A DNA stretch of 64,000 nt from positions 930,001-994,000 of the forward strand of contig JAGTXZ010000008.1 of assembly GCA_018398575.1 (NCBI GenBank), written 5' to 3'. A model generated the notes under the pieces. The model was not told the DNA's origin. It ran no database searches and saw only the letters and a program-made list of their open reading frames with translations. Of this stretch, positions 33,156 to 45,227 are shown in pieces. The DNA is from Ampelomyces quisqualis (taxonomy: Eukaryota; Ascomycota; Dothideomycetes; Pleosporales; Phaeosphaeriaceae). Numbering within the stretch: position 1 is the first letter of the stretch; every line of letters begins with the position of its first letter. Position numbers and translations under genes: made by a program.

Positions 33156-35484
33156 ATGAGTTCCTCACAAGCTCCAGTGAGTCCTCCAAGTGAGGGCGGA
33201 GACCCTCAGGCTGTTGTATACGATCCAACGGATCCGTTCTGGCAAGATACTGAGGAAGATGATGACGACATGGACTACCAGCCGGCTGAGGGTGGCAGCG
33301 AAGAGGATGAAGACGGAGAAGGCGACTTGAGCTTCCACGGTAGATACATGCGTAGCCTCTAACAATTGTGTATTGAAACTGATCAATCGGTAGACGCCGC
33401 CGAACGGCTAAGCAATCTGAGCGGGGTGGAAATCGCCTTCGAATACACCCACGATAATGATGAGGACGAAGACGACGAAGACGGTGACGAAGATGAGGAT
33501 GAAGATGAGAATGAAGAGGAAGACGAAATCGCAGAAGGCGATGAAGATGCAGCCACGACAGCAGATGGGGCCCCACGACCAGTCTACATCACACGCGAGC
33601 AGATCATGCAGCTGCTCGGTCATGCGGGACTCGGCCGCATATTCGCCTCCGACATTGCACCACGCAGCGCACGGCGAAGAAACCTTCGCACAGTTGCCCA
33701 AGACGACGACGATGAAGAAGAAGATGGAGACAGCAATCCAAACGCGGGCTATGACCCAGTCGGGCCCGGAAGGACATTACGCAATCGCCGCCCGCGAGGC
33801 AGAGCTGCATTTGAGAAGGTCCCAAGCGAACAGGGCAGGGAGCTCATGAATGCTGGATCATTCGGCTCGAACTCCAGATCGGAAGACACAATCAAGAGGA
33901 AGAAGAGGTTAGCGTACGACATCATGCGGAGATCATTGGGTATAGGAAGCGAAGGACGCCAGAAGCATGCTACTAGGCTGCTCAAGCAGGACATGATTCC
34001 GGAGTCTGTCGCGGACACGATAATACACTACAATGCTCGATGCTATTCTGGACAATTCTCGGATGACGGAAACTTCTTCTTTTCCTGCGCGCAGGACTTT
34101 CGCGTGAGGATGTATGACACGTCGAATCCATACGACTGGAAGTACTACAAGGTGAGCCTCGTCACAGAGTAGAATCGATTCAATGGATATTAACATGGGG
34201 CAGTCGGTTTTGTATCCGTACGGACAATGGACGATTACAGACGCATCACTAAGTCCAGACAATCGCTTTCTGGCATACAGCTCTATCAGAAGCATCGTTT
34301 GTCTAGCTCCCACAGATCCCGAAGACGAGTCTGAACCCAATCTCCTCGACTTTGCGAACATTGGCACTCGCAACCCTCGAGGCTTCCACACATACTTTGG
34401 TGTACGTTATGAATACACCGACTCTCAAAGTATCGCGCGCTGATATCCGTAGATCTGGTCGATTCGCTTCTCTGGAGATGGGCGAGAGATTGTAGCAGGA
34501 ACTGGTGACAATTCAGTCTACGTCTATGACATTGAGCGGCAACAGTCTATACTGCGCATTCCAGGTCACCAAGACGATGTCAACGCCGTGTGCTTTGGTG
34601 ATGCACAATCACCTCACATTCTCTACTCCGGCTCGGACGACACGACAATTAAAGTCTGGGATCGCCGCAGTATGGGTGATGGTCGAGAAGCTGGTGTGTT
34701 CCTTGGTCACACCGAGGGATTAACGTATGTAGATAGTAAAGGCGATGGTCGCTACGTTCTGAGTAACGGCAAAGACCAGACAGCCAAGCTATGGGATTTG
34801 CGCAAGATGATCTCGACAGACAAAGTAGATCGCATCGACACAAACGCCTACACCACGCGCTTCGAGTACCGTTCGAACGCATACGACGAAAACGACTACC
34901 GGCCACATCCTCACGACTGCTCCCTCGTTACCTTTCGCGGCCACAAGGTCCTGAAGACTCTGATCCGATGCCATTTCTCGCCACCCGGAAGTACCGATTC
35001 AAGATACGTATACTCCGGCAGCTACGATGGCTCCGTCTACGTGTGGAACATGGACGCTACGCTGGCCGGAAAAGTCAACGTCCTCAAAGCGACCAAGAAC
35101 TCGCGACCCCGCGACCCAGAACTCCTGGCCGAGACGTACGACTACTGGGGCCGCAATGGAGGCAGCTGGATGACTTGTGTGCGTGATGCTAGTTGGCATC
35201 CGCATGTTCCTATGATTGCTGGTAAGTGTTACTCGAACAACAAGTAGTATTTGGAGTACTTGGCTAACTTGGTATTAGCAACCTCCTGGAATGGATGGGG
35301 CACGTCACAAGGAACATGCACAGTGCACACTTGGAACGATGGCGTCGAGGAAGATGAGGGCGAGCCGAGGGTTGGTCGGAGAGTCAATGCTCAGTTTCAG
35401 CATGACGAGAGGCTGTATAGGAGTGCAGAGGGGAGGTCGAGACGACAGTCCATGTGGTATGACGACTGGATGGACGACGACTGA
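33156..35484 (+). CDS. DCAF11/LEC14B-like WD40 protein (CRL4 substrate receptor)
   Basis: Five exons: 33156-33339, 33394-34151, 34204-34401, 34453-35221 and 35279-35484, giving 704 aa. The N-terminal 200 residues are very acidic (runs of Asp/Glu from a GAT/GAA-rich tract), then a propeller starts with SVADTIIHYNARCYSGQFS, GNFFFSCAQDFRVRMYDTSN and YPYGQWTITDASLSPDNRFL, which are close to DCAF11 (WDR23)/LEC14B. Two WDxR motifs (KVWDRRSMG and KLWDLRKM) are the DWD-box feature used to bind DDB1. Such proteins are receptors of the CUL4-DDB1 ubiquitin ligase; in animals WDR23 acts on Nrf2. The substrate in this fungus is unknown. The third donor is GTACGT at 34402, chosen over the GTGTAC two bases earlier because only it keeps YFGIWSIRFSGDGRE in frame. 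Confidence 0.92.
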
Positions 35485-36019
35485 ATAGCACGAGTGGCGC
35501 TGTAGTACGCTTTTTGACTGGAGAGATGTTTTTACTTATCTTGAGGCTGGAGTACTGGAATTGCTACGAGCGTTTCGAAAGTGTCGCATTTAGGCTTTGT
35601 ACACCACTGTCGCTTCATCAGGGTTGCGCAGTCAAATCCACAATATCTAGCGCCAGCTGGCTGCTTGCAAAGAACTTGGGACATGTGTTTTCCTTGGGTT
35701 TGTTCTGTTTACCACTGTTGCATTCCTCATCATGGCGACTCATTCAGCGCCACAAAGCTGAGCGCGAACGCATGGTCACCTGCAAATGAATATCGAGGGC
35801 ATATATGGTGCAAATCTTGCATGTGGATATTATCAAACTCCCGCTGACCCTAAGCCCATATTGTACAGCAGCTTTTTTTTGGCCACTCCAAGCCTGAGAT
35901 ATGGAGCCAACCCGCGCTGATCGTCTCTAAGTGCAATACAAATGGTATGAAGAATGGTGTTCCGTTCCGACGAGGATGCGAGGCGGAGGAAAGTCCATGT
36001 CGTTTTGGACAGGGCGCAA
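35485..36019. other. Convergent intergenic region
   Basis: 3' ends of the DCAF11-like gene and the Sec61 gamma gene meet here. Frames of 80-100 codons on both strands have no domain. Nothing else seen. Confidence 0.45.
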
Positions 36020-36401
36020 CTACGATCCTCCGACGAGGATGTTGTTCACGGGAATGTGGACGAGCTTGACGATGTAGCCGATGACGCCTGAGCCTTGTGT
36101 TAGCGGTTGCCGGGGGGGAATGTGTCCCTGGACACAACGGCCACTGACCCATGATCAAGAAACCAATTCCTACTGCTTGCGAGATCCGGATGAACTCCTT
36201 CTTGTCGGGCTCTGCAGGATAGTGTTAGCGCGGCGCAGGGCAGAGCATGTTGGAGAGCGCCGTACTGGTGCAGCGGTTCATAAACAGAGTACCCTCCTTG
36301 AGGAACTCGGCGGGCATGCTGTGCACGTGTTAGCACTCCGTCGGTCTCCCGCTGTGCGCATCTTGCGTCGCATACTCAGCAAACTCCTTGACGTTCTCCA
36401 T
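36020..36401 (-). CDS. SSS1: Sec61 gamma subunit of the ER translocon
   Basis: A very small gene split into four exons: 36401-36376, 36318-36266, 36211-36149 and 36087-36020. The product is 69 aa, the normal size. Spliced protein: MENVKEFADMPAEFLKEG, then FMNRCTKPDKKEFIRISQAV, then a single transmembrane helix (GIGFLIMGAIGYIVKLVHIP) ending VNNILVGGS. The CTKPDKKEF and KLVHIPVNNILVGG stretches are nearly universal in Sec61 gamma/SecE. It clamps the two halves of Sec61 alpha in co-translational protein import into the ER. All three introns (54-61 bp) have YAG acceptors and phases that close exactly. The first coding exon is only 26 nt, so automated prediction may miss it. Confidence 0.95.
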
Positions 36402-37322
36402 GGCGACTAGGGTGGGATTGGACGGTGTGGAAGGGTTGAGTTGGCGTTGTTGCGCTCGCAATGTCTCTACAAGCTGTCCAGGGTACGGAGCAATCTGGCC
36501 TTCTCCGCCCACGCTAACGTCCCGCCAAGCACCCTAGCTGTCCCGAGTGCCGAGCTCCTTCCTGACGAATTGACTCGGCGACAGCTTCGACCTCACTCAC
36601 TCACCTCACGTCATTGTATCAACGGTAACGACGAGACAGGCTACTCGCATTCTTCGCGAGGTGTGTTGCGAGCTTTGAACACTCACTGACATCTAGGTTT
36701 GACGACAGCATCGGATACATCGCAAGGCTCGAGTGCTCCGACGCGCGGAAAAGGAGAGCAAGTCGAAAGTGCTTCAACTTGGTCTTGGAGCGCAACTCCA
36801 CATTCTTCCTTAGTTCTCATTACTGGAAGCGCACATTGTCGCATCGTATTCAAGCGCTGGGATCATTGTAACTCGGAAATCGCATTGCGCGCACACTGTA
36901 CTGGGTTCAGCAGAGCAAGCACAGACATCAGTCTGAGGCTACACATCACATCTTTCCCACTCACATCCTGTACCTTTCCCACTTCCGCATCTGCCAGAGG
37001 CGATCGGACTGTCACATTCTACCTCTAAGCTGTCTTTCTGGACTTTGTTACCACGCCCTGACAGCGGTACTGTACGTATTGCCTCACTCTACGCTGTTTG
37101 TTCTTCTCCGTCGACGCTGCTTGGAACGGGTCACGATTGGAGCACTTCCATGCACTACAGGCCTGATTATTAATAGCTCGCTGATTGGCATAGAGCATAC
37201 GGAGCTTCATGTACTTTGGCCGTTGACGTTGGCGCATCAAGTATCTACAAGCCAATAAAGAAAGCATCCCGGCACATACATCACCACTTACTGCAGGTCT
37301 TACTTGACATATAACAGCAGCA
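36402..37322. promoter_or_regulatory. Divergent promoter region, SSS1 and RRM-protein genes
   Basis: About 920 bp between two divergent start codons. It must carry both promoters. No gene is supported inside; no named site is evident. Confidence 0.45.
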
Positions 37323-38643
37323 ATGGCCGACGACGACAACTTCGACATCGACATCTACGGTGATGACCAAGACACAAGCGCGCAGCAAGACGCAGACCTT
37401 ACCGAAGCAAACACCTCCAACGAAACCGCAAAAGGAAACGACTCTACATCGTCAGTGAACCCCATGCAGTCAGACGGCGGAGACCAGATCATGAAGCAAG
37501 AGTCGTCGGGTGATACCTTGAATGGCGACGCGCAACATGAGCACAGTATCCAGCAGATCGCCAGTACAGGTGGCTCGACAGGCAACCACGAGGTTCATAA
37601 ACAGGCACCACAGCAGCAGGGCACTAAGCGCAAGCAAGGCGAAGATGATGATCGCCAAATGGACCCAGGCGCGACAGCGGCTTTGATGATCAACGATGTG
37701 AACTGGTGGGTCAGCGAAGAAGACATCCGTGGCTGGGCCAATCAAAGCGGGTGCGAGGACGAGCTTAACGAAGTTACGTTCAACGAGCACAAAGTCAACG
37801 GCAAGAGTAAAGGGTAAGTGTTTGCGAATCTGCTTGCGACGAATCTCTGTTGACGCTTTCACAGCCAAGTCTACGTTCAACTGCAATCGCCGCAAGCTGC
37901 GACCGCCCTGAAGCATCAGATTGACAACCTGTTCAAAGATCAGACCCACACAAAGAAGCCGACTGCAATCTTCAACCCCCCTCAACACAACCCATTCAAG
38001 ACCTTGCCCAAGGATGTTCCTGCACGCGAAAAAGGACGTGGCGACCGTGGATCATCTAGCAACTATGGTGGCTCGACTGGCGGCTTCAACAATAACCGGG
38101 GCAACTATAATAGGGGCAATTACAACAACCGGGGCGGCAACATGGGCTACCAGAACAACCGTAATTTCTCAGGCCTTGCTGGTGGCAACATGGGAGGCAA
38201 CATGGGATACGGTGGTCAGGCTCCTATGAACAACTTCGGCGGCAATGCTATGGGCGGTGCCATGAACAACTTTGGGGGTGGTTTCAATCGCGGCGGCATG
38301 ATGGGCAATAACATGCGAGGCGGTATGGGCGGCCGTGGCGGTCGTGGTGGCATGGGCATGAATAATATGGGCGGCGGTATGGGTATGAGTATGCCCATGG
38401 GAAACAACATGATGGGTATGGGAGGTGGCATGATGGGTATGGGTAATAATATGGCCATGATGGGCGGAATGAGTAAGTCGCGACCATGTCTTTTGGGCTG
38501 GAAAGTTGCTGATGTTCTTAGACGGTGCCTTTCAAAATCAAGCAGGCTTCAACCCGGCATTTTTCAACCAGCAGCAACAGCAACAAGGCGGCAATGACTG
38601 GGGCAACAACCCTCATGGTGCGAAGAGGCCTCGGCCAGAGTAG
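37323..38643 (+). CDS. RRM RNA-binding protein with Gly/Asn/Met-rich tail (CPSF6/CFIm-like)
   Basis: Three exons: 37323-37813, 37865-38472 and 38522-38643; 406 aa. The first 110 residues are acidic and disordered (MADDDNFDIDIYGDDQD, then Gln/Ser-rich). One RRM lies at about 114-195: ALMINDVNWWVSEEDIRGWA, NEVTFNEHKVNGKSKGQVYV, QAATALKHQIDNLF, with RNP2 and RNP1 positions recognisable. A linker (FNPPQHNPFKTLPKDVPARE) leads to a 150-residue tail of Gly, Asn, Met and RGG motifs, ending QAGFNPAFFNQQQQQQGGNDWG and a basic PRPE end. The RRM resembles that of fungal CPSF6-type pre-mRNA cleavage factors (inference); the tail is prion-like in composition. The intron in the RRM splits the conserved SKG|QVYV. 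It is a nuclear RNA-processing factor in all likelihood, but its exact complex is not shown. Confidence 0.8.
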
Positions 38644-39726
38644 TGTTCACATCGAAACCCTCCTCGCACAAGCTCTACAACTCTCCATGGAGATGCCCAG
38701 AGCAAATCTTGAAGCTCGCCGAACCCTGATGGGTCGGTCGGCGCAGCTTCCTCTGCTAGATCTTGCAATAGACTTGCACCCGGCGAGGCGATTGCCACTT
38801 TTCAGTTCACCTTCTTTAGGTGTCGAGTTGTCCCTTGCTGTGACCTGTCCATGTTTAAGATAAGCATCGACTTCGAAACACCTCATGACTCCGGAAAGAG
38901 GTTACGCTTTCCGTCTCCTTGATTACTCTGGTATGTATCGGCGTTGTTGGCTGAGTCGGGACGTCTTTAAAAATCGAAATTATTCACCTATATCTTCTTC
39001 CATTCTTCATGTCACTCATCCTCGGAAAGTTCTCTGTTCGGATTTTCTTGATGGCGTCGTGATGAGAAACTATACCAGGAGCAAAACGGATCCCCGTTGC
39101 AAAACGAGATGCAAAAGGTCTCAAAGCTCATGAGTTCGTTTTCGTGGTTGGAAGGTTTCCACAGCCTTGTTCGAGCGAGCGCAAATGTCGCATCACATGG
39201 ACCGATCACAGATAACATGCATTCACAAAATCTATCGGATATATCGTGCTAGATAATTCTGGTTTCTCACGTTCAATGCTGTAAATCGTCGAAGCACTTG
39301 GTGGAAAGTTGGTTTGCCCCTGGCTAATATGCATATAGAGCTACAGGGATGAGCATATGAACACCGCAACTTACTTCCGGACAAGCAGGACCAGGGTCAA
39401 CAAAGCGACCAATCACTCCCACCGAATGCTTCTAGAAGGATTATACACTTGCTCTCGAACTCGAATACCGGGTAAGAAGTGATGGATTCAATTTGAGCTC
39501 CTAAATAACCATGCTTGATCATCGCGCTAACCTGACAATAGCACAATCCAGGGTATCTAGACGTAATCTGGCACGGAGACGAACGGGCAGATGTGCCAGT
39601 ATGGATGTTTTGAGGCCGAGGTGCGTGAACTTGCGCCGTTGCAGAAGTATAATTACTACTTGACCTGCTTGTGTTTGTAGATCCAGTACAACTTCAATGA
39701 ACGAGAATTCTCGATAGCTAACAATA
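38644..39726. other. Intergenic, 3' of the RRM gene and 5' of the GH5 gene
   Basis: About 1.1 kb with no supported gene. The right half should hold the promoter of the secreted GH5 enzyme; no carbon-catabolite or inducer site could be assigned with confidence. Confidence 0.45.
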
Positions 39727-41586
39727 ATGGGGCGTTACGCAAATGCTGCCGTGCTCGTGGGCGCGGTATTCCCGGGAGTCTTTGCCCAAGGTGTGTACAC
39801 AAAACACTTGTAGCCATGGACAATACTAATTCCGACGCCATCAGGGAACAGTACAGGAAACAGCACTAGATTGGAATGCCCTTCGACTTCGTCGTTTGCT
39901 CCTATCTCTGCGGGAAAGTTCTTCGATGCTCTCAACCCTGGTTGGAACTTGGGCAATACTCTCGATGCCATCGAGACCGAAGGATCGTGGAACAACCCGC
40001 CCGTCGTCGGTGGCACTTTTGACGATGTCAAGAAGTCTGGCTACAAGAGTATTCGTCTGCCAGTCACATGGGCCTACCACTTCACGTCCCAATCGCCCGA
40101 CTGGACAGTCGATGCGAAGTGGCTGCAAAGAGTCGAAGATGTCGTCGACATGATCCTCTCTCGGGGTCTCTATGCTCTTGTCAACGTACACCATGACAGC
40201 TGGACCTGGGCAGATCTGACTAAAGCTGATACCAATGTGACCATGGTAGAAGAGAAAATGTACAAACTCTGGTACCAAATTGGTAGCAAGCTTGCATGCA
40301 AGAGCAGTATGCTCGCTATGGAAACTATCAACGAAATTCCTGGAACGACGCCTGAGCACGGAGCTACAATCAACAGACTGAACAACATCTTCCTGCAGGC
40401 AATCAATGATGCGGGTGGATTCAACCCGCAGCGAGTCGTTACCTTGGTGGGTGCTGGCGAGGATGGACTGAAGACTACTCAATGGTTCAAGCGACCAGAT
40501 GCGAAGTTCAAGAATCCTTGGGGTATTCAATACCACTACTACTCGCCGTGTAAGCGTTTCTGACAATCGTGTACGACTTAACCTGACACATTCTGTGTAG
40601 ACGACTTCATCTTTAATGCATGGGGCAAGACGACCTGGGGATCCGATGCAGACAAAGCCTCCCTGGAAGCTGACATTGCTATGGTGCGCGGTAACTTCAC
40701 TGACGTCCCTCTCGTCATTGGCGAGTGGGCTGCATCCCCCGTAGCTACCGAAACTTCAGCGCGCTGGCGCTACTTCGACCACTTCATCCGCACAGCTGCT
40801 AAGTACAATACGTCCTCCATCCTCTGGGACAACGGTGCCGACTTTCTAAATCGTGCTACTCACCTATGGCGCGACCCTGTTGCCCAGGACATCTACAAGA
40901 ACGCCGTGAAGGGTATTCCAAATGCTCTTCCAGAGAGCACAACAGACGGTAGCTCAACCCAACAAAGCTCCGCATACCTCTACCATAAAAGGGGCACAAA
41001 CTTCACCGACGTAACTCTACCCTTCAAGTTTGCCGGCAACACGCTTAACAAGAACATCGTGCTGTCCAGCTCAAACAAGCCCCTCAACCAAGGGCGCGAC
41101 TACACCGTCTCGGGCGAATCCATAACTTTCAAACCCTCTTTCCTCGCTTCAGTCTTCACGCCCACATCCCCAACCGGCAGCCTCGCTAACCTGACCCTAT
41201 CCTTCAACCGCGGCGCATCCCTCTCCGTCAACATGCTCCAATACTCCGTCCCAGACTTATCCGCCACATCCTCCCAGCTCCCCGCCGTGTCCTCTGACCT
41301 CCTCATCCCAATCATATGGTCCGGGCAGAACAGACCCGCGGCTATCAAGGCTGTCAAGAGCGACGGCACGTTCTTGGTAGATGAGTGGACGCAGTATCTT
41401 CCTGAATTACAGCAGGGTAGAATGACGTATGGTAACCATTGGGATTGGACGAGTGAGGGGGTGGTGCTCAAGGCTGTGGCGTTGGATGCGGTGAGGCAGG
41501 CGCAGGGGATTGAGTTTGTGGTGTTTACGGTGGAGTTCTATCCTAGGGAGAGGGGGAATGTGGTGAATTATACGCTTACGGTTTAG
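39727..41586 (+). CDS. Secreted GH5 endo-beta-glucanase with C-terminal X2-like Ig domain
   Basis: Three exons: 39727-39790, 39845-40549 and 40601-41586; 584 aa. A signal peptide (MGRYANAAVLVGAVFPGVFAQ) is cut off by the first intron just after its end. The GH5 barrel shows NPGWNLGNTLDAIETEGSWN, SIRLPVTWAYH, ALVNVHHDSW, ETINEIPG (Glu general acid/base; Ile replaces the usual Pro of NEP) and LVIGEWAA (Glu nucleophile). A Ser/Thr linker near residue 400 is followed by an Ig-like segment (LPFKFAGNTLNKNIVLSSSN, LNQGRDYTVSGESITFKPSFL, GSLANLTLSFNRGASLS), the CBM_X2/X2 pattern, and a 90-residue C-terminal domain of unknown type. It should cut beta-1,4-glucan chains outside the cell; many Asn-X-Ser/Thr sites support secretion. 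Its C-terminal codon use becomes T/G-rich (about 41480-41586), in contrast to the C-rich exon body. Confidence 0.93.
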
Positions 41587-41891
41587 AGGATTGGAGGGGG
41601 GGGGGGAAGGGTTGTAGTGTATATAGATGTGGATGGTATACTTAGTAGTAGAAGTTTACATGTGTTTGTTTGTTCAGCTGACTGTCTTTAACAATGTGCT
41701 TTTTGTGTGAAACATTATGAAATTTCAAGCAGTTTATTCTATGGGTACAATAAGTGGCTTATATATGGCTTTGATACAGTGTATCTAGCATTGAGTCGGA
41801 CTGTACATTTCCACGAGCCAAAGCGTGTCATCACATGTTTGGAGTCCTTACAACAACCTCCCCAAGGAGATCAGGATGAACAACTCAATTT
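41587..41891. other. Convergent intergenic region
   Basis: About 300 bp between the ends of the GH5 and dehydrogenase genes, including a G-run (41598-41606). Two 3' UTRs; nothing else seen. Confidence 0.4.
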
Positions 41892-43285
41892 CTATCTCAC
41901 ACTGTACGCCTCCAGCAACTTTGCCAGACTCAACTCTGGCCCAGTTGCCAATAGCTCATTCAACGCCGCACTTCCCAAAAATAACGGACACTTGATCTCC
42001 TGCGCCTTATCCACCGCAAGCTTCAACTTCTCCGTATACCCACCTAATAAACTCCCCGTGCCGTTGTTTTCCTTGTTATCCAGGATCTCAATCATCTTGC
42101 CGCCGGCGTTCTTGAACATTTCACTTCCACCAGCAGCATCGCATGCCAGCTCGTACAATTGCGGTAACGGGATGCCGACGTGCTGTGCAAGGGAAATGGC
42201 TTCTGCTGCGGAAACGAGGTGGATGCCTGTGAGGAGATGGACGACGAGTTGGAGCTTAGATTCTTTGTCGGAAGCTTGGGTGCTGGAGATGGAGGATACG
42301 GGGTCAGGAGTCCAGAGGCGGACGAGGCCGGCGTCGTCGTTGGCGCCCCAGCCACGGTCGAGAGCGGAGAAGTAGACTTGTTCTGCGATGGAGCATAGTT
42401 TGGAGGGGAAGTTGACGCTGCGGGACATGTATGTTATTATGCCCTGGAGACTTTTTGTTAGCCAAAGTTGCCAAGTTCGTGGTTGGTTCTTTTTGATGTC
42501 CAAAAGCGGGCACGAGAGAAAGGTAGACTTACAGCATCCTTTAAAATAATCGTCACAGCACTCGCACCCGGGAAGTAATCCTCCTTCAACGTCCTCTGAC
42601 TCCTATTCTCAAACATCCAACTCCACCCCTGACTCTTCACCACCTTATCAAACACATCCTGCCCATTCAGCCCCAGCCTCGCAGCAAACCCATACGCCTC
42701 CGACACCGCCAAAATCTGAATCGCAGCAAGCACTTGATGTACCATTTTCATATTACTCCCCGCGCCAATCCCGCCTTCCACAATGAACAATTTCCTCGGC
42801 GCACTCATCTCTTCGAGCAACCACATTCCCCTCTCCAACGCCGCGGCCGACGCCCCCGCCATAATCGACAACATCCCGTCTGCCGCGCGCCCCGCGCCCC
42901 CAGAAACAGGCGCATCGATGAAGAAAACATCCCCCCGCCCTACACCCAGCAACTCCCTCTCCACACTCTTCGCATACGAACTCGCAACCGTCGAGCACAA
43001 GACCAGCGTCGCGCCCCGCGGCAAAGCCTCGACGATGCCGTCGGCACCGAAGAGCGCGGGTTGCGCTTGCGCCGCCGAAGCTACCATGACGATGTAGAAG
43101 GCTTTGTCTGCGGCCGAGGCAGCGAGGCATGTCGAGCGCGTGCCGCCCGCTGCGCAGAATTTCTCGAGCGACGGCGCGTACACGTCGAAGCCGGTGACGG
43201 AGTGGCCTTGTTTGACGAGGTGTGTGGCCATGCCCATTCCCATGGCTCCAAGGCCGCAGAAGCCGATGGCGGGCTTGGTGGACAT
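41892..43285 (-). CDS. 3-hydroxyisobutyrate / beta-hydroxyacid dehydrogenase family (NAD-dependent)
   Basis: Two exons, 43285-42533 and 42443-41892, with an 89-bp intron; 434 aa. The Rossmann start is textbook (IGFCGLGAMGMGMATHLVKQGHSVTGFDVY, GxGxxG). The substrate loop FFIDAPVSGGAGRAADGMLSIMAG and the catalytic-lysine segment GSNMKMVHQ (Lys) identify the beta-hydroxyacid dehydrogenase family (HIBADH, tartronate semialdehyde reductase, L-threonate dehydrogenase). The protein is longer than a plain HIBADH (about 300 aa), because the C-terminal all-alpha part is extended (LVVHLLTGIHLVSAAEAISLA, ...ALNELLATGPELSLAKLLEAY). This resembles L-threonate/4-hydroxythreonate-type enzymes more than mitochondrial HIBADH. 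There is no obvious mitochondrial presequence. Substrate not determined. Confidence 0.85.
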
Positions 43286-44109
43286 TTTGATGTGGCGGTG
43301 GGATGGGAGTGTGAGAGCGGCAAGGTCTCGAATTGGTTATGAGAAGTATTCTTTTGCTAAGTATTTGTCGACCGCGTTGGTATGGCGGATGTTGGGCTTT
43401 GGTGATCAAGTTCTCGATTTATACCGTTTCTCCAGCGGCTTACTGAGTTTGAGAAGATTGTGGAGTATGAAATGTCGTACTTCTTCTACCCGGCCCTTCA
43501 AATCTACGTCCTTGTCAATAGCAAGAAGGAACAATGGAAGGTTCAATTCCACAAGAGCAGAATATGTTGTCAAGATTCAGTCCATGACTCTCCTTTTCCC
43601 CCACGTCTCTAATCGCCGTTCTTCAACAACTTTCCCATCCGCACCGGCAGAAGTCCGTATACTTCGCTTCATCGTGCTGTCATTCGTCCCATCCTACCCC
43701 GCACTATCACGAATGGAGTATGCGGGGGTGGCGGGGTACTCGGGACCGGCAAATCTCACGCCGATTATGGAACATCGGCATTTGATCCAAGGGTTGCTCA
43801 GTTGGGCAAGCCGAAGAAATGTCTTGAGTGATCATGTTTTGGTCGGCATTTGATGCGAAGTATAATCGTGCAATTTGGTGTCGAGGTCCCATCATAGAAC
43901 ATGGCAGAGGATGCTGTCAAATTGATAGGGCTAATCCATGCCGATGAGTTTACATGCGTTCCACTTCTATGCTCGTCTATATCTTGACGGGTATGTAGTA
44001 CTGTCCGTGAGCTGGAATACTCGCCTCCGTGGAACGATTTACCGCGAGCGTGAATGTTACATGGCCGACGACGACGCTTCTGGAATCAGCAACACAAAAC
44101 GATATCATA

Positions 44110-44136
44110 TCATCACGACATCATCTGTCGTGATGA
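44110..44136. other. Perfect 11-bp hairpin
   Basis: T-CATCACGACA pairs with TGTCGTGATG-A around a 5-nt TCATC loop. It lies in the gene-poor region. No function is assigned. Confidence 0.6.
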
Positions 44137-45199
44137 GCATCCATGTTGTCAAGCAATGTGGCAGAGGGACAGGAGTAGCAAGTCATGCATACGAGGCAAC
44201 TTGCACCGCTTTCCTTATTAGTCGACACGAAGATGACAATGTTCTGTCGTCGCATGGAGGACGACCGAGCATTACCGTGACCCTGACTATTGGTATCACG
44301 GCAGCATCCTGATCCAGAAGGCAAGTAGATGGAGGCTGTGGCACAAGATAGCGAACGCCATCCTGCAGCTGCTCGGACCAATATATTGGTAGTGCAAAGA
44401 TCCTGCGAAGGAACCGAGGGTCAAGCAACGATCACTACCATGTGGCAATCTTTACAGTACTCAGACCTTTCCGAGACCCCTTTCATATCAGCAATTCCTC
44501 CGTCAGCTGATTTCCCGGCAGTTTAGACTAGAAGATTCGTGAAGGATTGTCCGATGTTGCGTCAAGCGAGGCAGGCGAAACATAAGAGCCGGCTTATGGT
44601 CTGAAGTGCCGGGAATGGTGGCGAGTGCAGAGAAATGTGGGACGGCTTCAAGTGAGCAGGGTTTTTGACGTCAGCTACGAAGTGAAGCGGTGCGATGTCT
44701 CCGTCTTCTTCTTCAAAGTTGATGAGCGCGTTTCAGGTGGACGGTTCGCGACGGCGAAAGAAGTCAAGTGAGGCTATCTTCTCCCGCAATGAACCCTTGC
44801 ACCATGGTCACGAACGAATATGGCGTGCAGTCGGCTGCAGGCCCTGACGACGAGATTGTGGTTTGCGTGGGGTCTGGCAGGAGAAGTGGGTGTAGTGAGT
44901 CGGCTGGTGCTTCGTCCGAATTTGATCAAGTTGATCTCGTAAGACTTTAGAGGTTCTGTGGAGGCGTGGTAACAAGATAATCAGGGGTGCGATGGTGGGA
45001 TTGATTACAGAGTCAAGGTAGTGATCTTCAGGGAGATTGTGATAGCACAAGCCACAAAGGCCAGCCACAAACTGCTGTCCAACAGAGGAAGAAGGCAGCC
45101 ACTGGGTACTCGGTACTTTCACACCGATGTTCGGAGTAGGTATGATAAGGTCCTAGGCTCTAGCCAAGCGGTGAGTGGCCGAACACATTTGGGGTCGAT

Positions 45200-45227
45200 C
45201 CTTCAACGGTCCCGCTGTCGTTGAAGG
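45200..45227. other. Perfect 9-bp hairpin
   Basis: CCTTCAACG (45200-45208) and CGTTGAAGG (45219-45227) form a perfect stem with a 10-nt loop in the gene-poor region. Confidence 0.55.

Noticed and set aside
34387..34453. Donor GTGTAC at 34400 for the third DCAF11-like intron
   Set aside because: It shifts the frame out of the conserved IWSIRFSGDG; GTACGT two bases later keeps it.
39841..40566. 241-codon minus-strand frame
   Set aside because: Antisense of the GH5 barrel exon.
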